Source of the DNA: Candidatus Levyibacteriota bacterium
GTDB lineage: Bacteria; Patescibacteriota; Microgenomatia; Levybacterales; UBA12049
Direction of reading: 5' to 3'
NCBI GenBank assembly: GCA_003173995.1
Contig: PRDT01000026.1
Span: 1 to 5,029, forward strand
Length of the DNA stretch: 5,029 bases
The position numbers were made by a program, and so were the translations under genes. Every line of letters starts with the position of its first letter. The stretch's first letter is position 1. This document shows positions 1 to 5,029 of this stretch, one piece after another. The notes below the pieces were generated by a model. It saw nothing but the letters and a program-made list of their open reading frames with translations. It did not search any database and had not been told where the DNA came from.

Positions 1-223
1 AGAGGTTGTGGTCTCAGTCGTAGACGTCTCTGTTGAAGGGGTCCCCTGGACGATTCCTTCGTTAGAAGACTGGCTTGATCATATCGCTGCTATTCGCGAA
101 TTGGAAGCTTCTCTAGGGCAGAGTGTGAACAGACATGTTGGAGGCAGTGGAGAGCATCCTGCAAAGCTCCCACTGGAACCTGCTGAGATGCTCCACGATG
201 ACGGAAGGAGGACAAGAAGGTGA
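1..223 (+). CDS. C-terminal end of an unrecognised protein upstream of the helicase loader (partial)
   Basis: The frame is open from the left edge (first full codon at base 2) to a TGA at 221-223, giving 73 visible codons. A GTG at base 8 could serve as a start, but the frame continues upstream of it and there is no ribosome site in view, so this is most likely the end of a longer gene. The visible part has a short helical stretch (around SLEDWLDHIAAIRELEAS) followed by a polar, Pro/Gly-rich tail that ends in a basic run, RRTRR. I recognise no domain. The stop codon overlaps the start of the DnaC-like gene, which suggests one operon with translational coupling. Replication initiators or replisome organisers often sit directly upstream of DnaC/DnaI-type loaders, so that role is a reasonable guess from position only. 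An IS21 transposase end is less likely, because the downstream ATPase has a DnaC-type rather than IstB-type N-terminus. Confidence 0.55.
   Translation, partial: EVVVSVVDVSVEGVPWTIPSLEDWLDHIAAIRELEASLGQSVNRHVGGSGEHPAKLPLEPAEMLHDDGRRTRR
205..211 (+). promoter_or_regulatory. Shine-Dalgarno site of the DnaC-like gene
   Basis: AAGGAGG is a near-perfect anti-16S match. It lies 8 bases before the GTG at 220 and 11 bases before the ATG at 223, so both starts are usable and GTG-220 has the better spacing. The site lies inside the end of the upstream gene, which fits coupled translation. Confidence 0.7.
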
Positions 224-957
224 TGAAGATTATGCAGCCAGAGGCAGTGCATATAGCTCCGCACAAGAAGGGTACCTGTGAGAGATGCAAAGGGGCGGGC
301 TATCTTCGGATGAACGTTCCATTTGGGCATCCCCTCTTTGGGAAACCCATCAGGTGTCAATGCAAAGAAGCTGAACGAATAGCGCGAAGACGACAGCAAC
401 TCTCTTCCCTCTCTGATTTAGATGCCCTCTCTGACAAACGCCTGGAGAGCTATAATTTTCGCATCCCAGGGACGCAAGATGCGTTTCGGGCCGCATGTGC
501 CTTTGCCCGCCATCCTCAGGGGTGGATTGTGCTTATTGGGAGCAGTGGGAATGGCAAAACGCATTTGGCTGCCGCGATTGCCAACTATTGTCTGGAACAG
601 GATAGGGTTGTTTTCTTCACGACCGCTGCCGATTTGCTGGACCATCTGCGCTCAACCTTTGCCCCAACCTCAACTGTTCATTACGACCAACGGTTTATGC
701 AGATGCGCGAGGCGGAATTGCTGGTCCTGGACGATTTGGTCATGGAATCATGCACTTCCTGGGCACGCGAAAAGCTCTACCAGTTATTCAATAGCCGTTA
801 CACGGCACGTTTGCCGACGGTGGTAACGATGAATCAGAGGGGTCAGGAGTCTCTTGAAGAGGGGATTCGCTCACGATTGTCAGATCAGTCCCTCGTGAAG
901 ACGGTGGTCTTTGAGCGGGTAGGAGACTACCGCTTATCTGAACACCCCGAAGCGTGA
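220..957 (+). CDS. DnaC/DnaI-like AAA+ ATPase, putative replicative helicase loader
   Basis: This 245-residue protein, the usual size for DnaC, looks complete. Its N-terminus has a cysteine cluster, C20-x2-C23 and C46-x-C48, with GYLR and GHPLFGK between them, a likely zinc-binding module. A basic linker follows (around residues 50-60). The AAA+ core shows Walker A GSSGNGKT (107-114), Walker B LLVLDD (167-172), a sensor-1-like TMN (203-205) and a candidate arginine finger in GIRSRL (215-220). Proteins of this family use ATP to load the DnaB-type hexameric helicase onto single-stranded DNA during replication initiation; many are phage- or plasmid-borne. The start is GTG-220 or ATG-223, one codon apart, with the Shine-Dalgarno at 205-211. 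It overlaps the upstream gene by 4 bases. This stretch looks richer in G+C than the two genes to its right. The alternative, an IS21 IstB helper, is disfavoured because the N-terminal zinc module is not typical of IstB. The AAA+ class is certain; the helicase-loader role is likely. Confidence 0.85.
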   Translation: MMKIMQPEAVHIAPHKKGTCERCKGAGYLRMNVPFGHPLFGKPIRCQCKEAERIARRRQQLSSLSDLDALSDKRLESYNFRIPGTQDAFRAACAFARHPQGWIVLIGSSGNGKTHLAAAIANYCLEQDRVVFFTTAADLLDHLRSTFAPTSTVHYDQRFMQMREAELLVLDDLVMESCTSWAREKLYQLFNSRYTARLPTVVTMNQRGQESLEEGIRSRLSDQSLVKTVVFERVGDYRLSEHPEA

Positions 958-1130
958 CTCTCTCGTAAGGAAAGGGACCCATCCATCGGAACGATGAACC
1001 ATGCCCGCTTTGTTTTTGTCAGAAAAAGACTTGTATAGGGAACAACCCAGCATCATCCTTTCTCTCCTCTGTACAGGAACATAGAGATTACCAGACGGTT
1101 TTGAATCTGTGTAAACGCATGTTAAAAGGA

Positions 1131-1159
1131 TGGAAATACGGCCCCTTAAAGAGTATACT
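1131..1159 (+). promoter_or_regulatory. Candidate sigma-70-type promoter for the nuclease-like gene
   Basis: A -35-like TGGAAA (1131-1136, four of six consensus bases) is followed by a 17-base spacer and a -10 box TATACT (1154-1159, five of six). Transcription would start near 1166, leaving a leader of about 20 bases to the ATG at 1185 or about 50 bases to the ATG at 1215. This is the best promoter I see in the 227-base gap (958-1184). The rest of the gap holds no gene, and I found no convincing terminator after the DnaC-like gene. Confidence 0.45.
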
Positions 1160-1180
1160 TGAAGAAGTATAGAAAGTAAG
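1145..1180. promoter_or_regulatory. Inverted repeat over the -10 region, candidate operator
   Basis: TATACTT (1154-1160) and AAGTATA (1165-1171) form a perfect 7-base inverted repeat around GAAG. A second pair, CTTA (1145-1148) and TAAG (1177-1180), is placed symmetrically about the same centre (1162.5), with 5 unmatched bases on each side. The dyad covers the predicted -10 box and transcription start, where a dimeric repressor would block RNA polymerase. No regulator gene is in the window, so the binding protein is unknown. The stem is AT-rich and lacks a T-run, so a terminator is unlikely. Confidence 0.45.
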
Positions 1181-1184
1181 TTCT

Positions 1185-3320
1185 ATGAGAGGAGAGGGTT
1201 ATAGGCAAAAAAGGATGACCACATCATCATTAGAACAAGTGACTCAAGCAATCATCGAGTCGGATATGAGACATGATCCAAGCTCTCTCTTTACTGCTAT
1301 TCCCGAAGAGATTATATGGACCCATGCAGTCACTATCCTAGATGATCCAGAGTCCAATTATCTTCTTGGCCCAACGCTTCTTCAAGGTATAGGAGATGCT
1401 TTCCTTCTCCTTTCTAACCGTTCTGCCGCCTGTACCATAATCCTTCATGCGTTACAATTTTCGAGAGAAAGCTTCATTTACCAGCAGGCTCAGCATATTG
1501 TTCTGCAGTATGCAAAAACCTGGGAGAAACAGATTGCACGCCGTTTTTTCGACACTTTTGAAGAGGTATATCAGGAAGTAAAAGATGGTGGAGATCAGTT
1601 TCTTGCACGGCTTGCCTTAGAGGGAACTGTTCTCCTCCCAATATTTCGTGAAGATCGTGCCTTACTATATAGAGCTATTAGTCTCCTGCTTGATGATTTT
1701 CCACCACCTCCTGATGATCCTTCCAACTCAGCAGACCTTCCCGTTAAAGCGATACAACTTCTGGGCCAGTGTTATGACTACTGCCCTCACGAGCCTGCAA
1801 TTGTGACAAAAGTTCGAGAATGTAGAAGCTGTATTAATTATTTTGTAGCTGCTGAAGCGTCATTCGTCTTGGGTATCATTTCTCTTTACGAAGCCTTTCA
1901 AGCTTCAAGTGAGAGTGCATGCATTGAGGCATTAGAGAGAGCTGTTCAGCAGTTCCAAAGCGCAATCTCCTCAGAAGAGGGAAGGAGCGATGCAGAACTT
2001 TTTGCAACCATTACAAAGTGCTACGTACTCTTTCTACAGTCAGCTCCCGCAATGCCCATCACTAATACCATTCGCCATGCCCAACATCTCCTCACCGAAC
2101 GACTACTTCTATTTGGAAACGGAGAGCAATCGAAAACAGCAGAAGTTGAGTTCCAACTAGTTCAACTCCTCCTCCAATTGGAACGGTGGGCAACAACACT
2201 AGCAGACATCACCCAGTGGCCCGATCTAAAGCTTTCATTGCAGATATTAGCAGATGCGTACGCCGCCATCCGCAAAATAGAAGCCTCCTCTCATTTCATA
2301 GAAATAGTAGAAGAAAAAACACAGCATATGGTCATGCTGCCATATGTCAGCGGAAAATTCCTACACATACAAGAAGTTATTGCAAAACTCACACGTATCT
2401 TATCCGACAATGATTGGAGAGAACAAGCAGCTCCTCCAGAAAGAGAGTTTTGTGAATTATTGTTACGCACGATTCAGGACGTTTCTTCCCCAAAAGAAAG
2501 AGCCGCCACGGATCTTGAAAAGCTTCGTCTGGCGGCTGAACAGATCAATCCTACACTCGCAGCTTCCATTGCCGCATTCCAACAAAGCGGAAAAACGCGG
2601 TCCGAGGAAGTTGTAGAATTCGCATGGCACTATCTTAATCACCGACAGACCTCTTTTATGGAATTTCCCATTAGTGAAGGACCAGCAAAAGAAATTTGTG
2701 CACATCTCCTTACTGAATTAAAAGAAAAACTGAGATGGGATCCATCCACAAAAAAATGGTGGTATCTCTCTTACGCAGTAAGGCTGACGGTTTTCTACCT
2801 GATTCGTCTCTATCGAATAACCCCAGGCGAAGCAACACCTACAGATGTAAGTTTCCTGTTTGCAGAAGGCTTAAAAAAATTGACCGGAAAAGGGATACAC
2901 GCGGTCGAGGAAGATTTAGAAAACCACTTTTACAGCACAATGTACATTGCCGATGCTTTAGGCACAATCAGGCGTCAACCCCTGAGCATTGCCCCTGGAA
3001 AACCTGACCTCTGTTTTACCTTCAATGGAGATATTCTCTTCCCAATTGAAGTTAAACGCGAACACCACAATATAAGTCGACAACATATTTCTCACAAATA
3101 TGTTGCTCAAGCCCAATCATATGCAGCGGCCCTTCACGGCATCAGCTTTTTATTCATTCTTGATCTGACACCAAAGCCTCTGGGGACGCCATTACGGAAC
3201 GTCGTTGACTGCTGCTTTATTGAGCATCGTCCCGCAGCTCTTGCAACCCAAAAAGACTACGTCATAGTCGTCGTTTTTCCAGCTAACCGTCCACGTCCAT
3301 CAGACCATAGCTGGTCTTGA
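1185..3320 (+). CDS. Helical-repeat protein with C-terminal PD-(D/E)xK nuclease-like domain
   Basis: The protein has 711 residues from ATG-1185, or 701 from the in-frame ATG-1215. Neither start has an ideal ribosome site: ATG-1185 has little before it, while a purine-rich AGGAGAGGG (1190-1198) lies 16 bases before ATG-1215. Residues ~15-480 are predominantly amphipathic helix, TPR- or HEAT-like in feel (for example 245-285), with a proline-rich break at 173-179 and a cysteine group C196-x3-C200-x12-C213-x2-C216. The C-terminal part (~570-700) has the PD-(D/E)xK layout: acidic helix with E575/E576/E579, then P607-D608, 13 residues, E622-V-K624, then Q642-x-Q644-x-Y646 in the following helix. 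That fold is typical of restriction and repair endonucleases, so DNA cleavage is likely, though a non-cutting relative is possible. I do not recognise the full-length family. A near-canonical promoter and dyad precede it, and an SMC-like ATPase gene converges on it from the right. The existence of the gene is secure; the nuclease fold is a motif-based call. Confidence 0.8.
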   Translation: MRGEGYRQKRMTTSSLEQVTQAIIESDMRHDPSSLFTAIPEEIIWTHAVTILDDPESNYLLGPTLLQGIGDAFLLLSNRSAACTIILHALQFSRESFIYQQAQHIVLQYAKTWEKQIARRFFDTFEEVYQEVKDGGDQFLARLALEGTVLLPIFREDRALLYRAISLLLDDFPPPPDDPSNSADLPVKAIQLLGQCYDYCPHEPAIVTKVRECRSCINYFVAAEASFVLGIISLYEAFQASSESACIEALERAVQQFQSAISSEEGRSDAELFATITKCYVLFLQSAPAMPITNTIRHAQHLLTERLLLFGNGEQSKTAEVEFQLVQLLLQLERWATTLADITQWPDLKLSLQILADAYAAIRKIEASSHFIEIVEEKTQHMVMLPYVSGKFLHIQEVIAKLTRILSDNDWREQAAPPEREFCELLLRTIQDVSSPKERAATDLEKLRLAAEQINPTLAASIAAFQQSGKTRSEEVVEFAWHYLNHRQTSFMEFPISEGPAKEICAHLLTELKEKLRWDPSTKKWWYLSYAVRLTVFYLIRLYRITPGEATPTDVSFLFAEGLKKLTGKGIHAVEEDLENHFYSTMYIADALGTIRRQPLSIAPGKPDLCFTFNGDILFPIEVKREHHNISRQHISHKYVAQAQSYAAALHGISFLFILDLTPKPLGTPLRNVVDCCFIEHRPAALATQKDYVIVVVFPANRPRPSDHSWS
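3302..3317. repeat. Short hairpin at the end of the nuclease-like gene
   Basis: AGACCA (3302-3307) and TGGTCT (3312-3317) form a 6-base stem with a TAGC loop, just before the TGA at 3318-3320. No T-run follows on either strand, so it is not a standard intrinsic terminator. It lies in the last codons of the gene and may be chance. Confidence 0.25.
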
Positions 3321-3341
3321 GCCGGGAACGCACAAATTGTT

Positions 3342-5029
3342 CTAAAAGAGTGGTATAGCTTCTGCTTGCTGCTCAACATTATCACAAACTGAAGCAAGAG
3401 ATTCTTTTGTACTCGCAATAAGAATTTGGGCATGTTTCCCTAAATGGTCCTTGGCATTTGAAAACCCTTGAAGGATGTTCTGAAAGTGCTGTTCATCCAT
3501 CTCAGCCCCTGCTGGGGCATCAATGATGAGAAGCCCAGGATGGTACCCTATTCCTTCCGTAATATGGAGAAGAAGTAATGCTAGATGAAAGGCAAGTTTA
3601 AGACGCAACATCTCACTAGCTTCCATGTCACGGAAAAGAATAGTATTTCCACCTTGATTAATAAATAAATTAAAGCGCTCATTGAAGGAAAAAGAAACAC
3701 GTTCCAAGTCCGTAATACCAAATAACCTCGCAAGTTCTGTCGTTTTCTCCTGCAACTTGTTCCATTGATGATCATAGTAGTGCCAAATCTGCGCTTTCAT
3801 TTCTATAAGAGCTATCTCAAGAATATCATGAGTAGCCTTCAACCGAGCGAGTTGCTCTGAATGAACCTCTTCAGTTTGCTCTCGTAACTGCTGCAATTGG
3901 CCACTGAGATATCCTCGTCGATCTATCAATTCCCGGAACTCTTGAGTAAAACCGGTACGTTCCTGCCTTGGAAGGTCTTGCAGTTCGTTCCTCAACTCTT
4001 GTAGTGCTTTTTCTTCATTCTTACGTAGCCCTACTATCTTTCGCACATCTGTTTTAATATTCTTGAGATTTTTCTGCAAAGCAATAACCGTTTCGTTTGC
4101 TTCTTGAAGCATGGTTTCGTACTGTTCTACTGATTGAATAGGGCGGAGTTCGTGAAGACAGAGACGGCACTGCTTTTTCTGCATTTCTTCCTCAACACGT
4201 TCAGCTGGGATTTCTTGTTCACAATGAGGACAACGCTCTATGGTCAGCCCACTTAAAAATACTTTAAACTGAATAGCTTCTCGTAACTCCTGACATGCTC
4301 TTTCTTTCTCATCTAACTTGCTCTGTGTTTCTCGTTCTTCTTTTAGGAGTTGTTGTTCGCTTAGCGATAGATCAACCACACGAGTTGTATATTCAGCGAT
4401 CTTTTCTTGGACATGTGCGAGATACGCAGGGTCTACAAGCACAGACTGGCCCTGCTCAATCGCTTGAAGTTTATCCACGACATCATGAAGTTCTTTTTGA
4501 AGAGCCTCAATTTTTTCTTGAACATCCTGAGCATTGCTAACTACGCGCCTCGACTCAAATTTATACTCATCATGAACTTTCTCATATGCCCGCTCTAACA
4601 TCATTAGCACCTCTGTTGAACCAAGTCCCAAATAAATGCCGAGTATCTTCTGATGTGACTTTCCGGCGGAATCACCTTTCTTGGGGAACAAATAGTCAGT
4701 GTAATCAGATCCAATAAAAAGAGATTGTGAATACACATTCCATGAAACACCATTAACAATGGTATTTTGCGTAAATACATCTTTTTGCCGTGACAGTTGC
4801 AACATAAAGTGCATTTTTTCCTGAAAAAAATGGGTAATTTTCTGGCTCATTTCAGTAGAGCCAGAAAAAGATGCAAGAATAGAGAAAGTATCAGCCCGAT
4901 GCCAGCACGTTTCTATATCTTGTTGTGCAATAAAGCCTGCTACCTTGGACATATCCATACGAGGGAAATAACGGATGGTGTAAAGAACATCTTCTATAGA
5001 AAACTCCAGAGCAACATCTTCAATCCAAG
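3342..5029 (-). CDS. SMC/Rad50-like coiled-coil ATPase with zinc motif (partial, N-terminus outside window)
   Basis: An ATG at 4958 would give 538 residues, but the frame is open for 23 more codons up to the right edge, so the real start is outside the window. Numbering here is from that ATG. Residues 1-125 look like the rest of the N-terminal ATPase lobe. Two coiled-coil arms (~140-235 and ~275-405, rich in E, K, Q and L) flank a zinc motif, C243-x2-C246-x17-C264-x2-C267. The C-terminal lobe has a signature-like ASEMLRLKLAFHLALL (447-462) and Walker B LLIID (476-480), followed by APAGAEMDE. This is the order of SMC, Rad50 and SbcC proteins, which use ATP-driven head dimerisation to bind or process DNA ends. 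Unlike the usual Walker B, the residue after D480 is alanine rather than the catalytic glutamate, and the usual H-loop histidine is absent (ILIAST, 512-517). The canonical Walker A is not visible and is expected off the edge. Candidate families include Lamassu LmuB-like and other defence-associated SMC-like ATPases; I cannot choose between them. Confidence 0.85.
   Translation of the reverse strand, partial: WIEDVALEFSIEDVLYTIRYFPRMDMSKVAGFIAQQDIETCWHRADTFSILASFSGSTEMSQKITHFFQEKMHFMLQLSRQKDVFTQNTIVNGVSWNVYSQSLFIGSDYTDYLFPKKGDSAGKSHQKILGIYLGLGSTEVLMMLERAYEKVHDEYKFESRRVVSNAQDVQEKIEALQKELHDVVDKLQAIEQGQSVLVDPAYLAHVQEKIAEYTTRVVDLSLSEQQLLKEERETQSKLDEKERACQELREAIQFKVFLSGLTIERCPHCEQEIPAERVEEEMQKKQCRLCLHELRPIQSVEQYETMLQEANETVIALQKNLKNIKTDVRKIVGLRKNEEKALQELRNELQDLPRQERTGFTQEFRELIDRRGYLSGQLQQLREQTEEVHSEQLARLKATHDILEIALIEMKAQIWHYYDHQWNKLQEKTTELARLFGITDLERVSFSFNERFNLFINQGGNTILFRDMEASEMLRLKLAFHLALLLLHITEGIGYHPGLLIIDAPAGAEMDEQHFQNILQGFSNAKDHLGKHAQILIASTKESLASVCDNVEQQAEAIPLF

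Noticed and set aside
422..826. Other-frame open reading frames inside the DnaC-like gene
   Set aside because: They are shadows of the real gene, whose frame carries clear AAA+ motifs; the other-frame products have no recognisable motif or ribosome site.
1011..1036. TTTTT/AAAAA hairpin after the DnaC-like gene as a terminator
   Set aside because: The stem is five A:T pairs with a 5-base loop and no following T-run; too weak to call.
994..1038. A 14-codon reading frame in the intergenic gap
   Set aside because: No ribosome site, very short, and no recognisable peptide character.
2757..2820. Hydrophobic stretch WWYLSYAVRLTVFYLIRLY as a membrane segment in the nuclease-like protein
   Set aside because: An arginine sits mid-stretch, and the position between helical repeats and a nuclease fold fits a buried amphipathic helix better.
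2186..3007. Short plus-strand and minus-strand reading frames inside the nuclease-like gene
   Set aside because: All overlap the 711-residue frame and have no domain signal; their products look like out-of-frame translation.
4656..4676. GDSAGKS in the SMC-like ATPase as a Walker A motif
   Set aside because: The spacing is Gx3GKS rather than Gx4GK[ST], and it lies about 40 residues before the coiled coil, late in the N-terminal lobe. The true P-loop should be nearer the N-terminus, outside the window.

Overview
The window holds four coding regions and no RNA genes. Two genes are cut by the window edges. The organism cannot be fixed from the sequence. The helicase-loader-like protein has a Cys-rich N-terminus with GYLR and GHPLFGK motifs, a style I associate with Chloroflexota of the Ktedonobacter type. 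That is recollection, not a search result. The mixed composition and the gene content look like an accessory region: a mobile element or replication module next to possible DNA-repair or defence genes.

Layout. (1) Bases 1-957, plus strand: the end of an unrecognised gene (1-223) overlaps a complete DnaC/DnaI-type AAA+ ATPase (220-957), with a strong Shine-Dalgarno at the junction. The two look like a translationally coupled pair from a replication module. (2) Bases 958-1184: a 227-base gap with a plausible sigma-70-type promoter. Its -10 box lies inside a perfect 7+7 inverted repeat with matching outer arms, a candidate operator. (3) Bases 1185-3320, plus strand: a 711-residue protein with a long alpha-helical, repeat-like N-terminal part and a C-terminal PD-(D/E)xK nuclease-like domain. 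(4) Bases 3342-5029, minus strand: an SMC/Rad50-like ATPase with two coiled-coil arms, a four-cysteine zinc motif at the apex, an ABC-type signature region and a Walker B motif. Its reading frame runs off the right edge, so the N-terminus, where the true Walker A should lie, is missing.

The nuclease-like gene and the ATPase gene converge with only 21 bases between their stop codons. A helical-repeat nuclease next to a coiled-coil SMC-like ATPase resembles the SMC-plus-nuclease logic of the Rad50/Mre11 and SbcCD complexes and of Lamassu-type defence systems. The two are transcribed toward each other rather than as one operon, so a shared function is an inference. If there is an undescribed system here, it is this pair plus whatever lies beyond the right edge.
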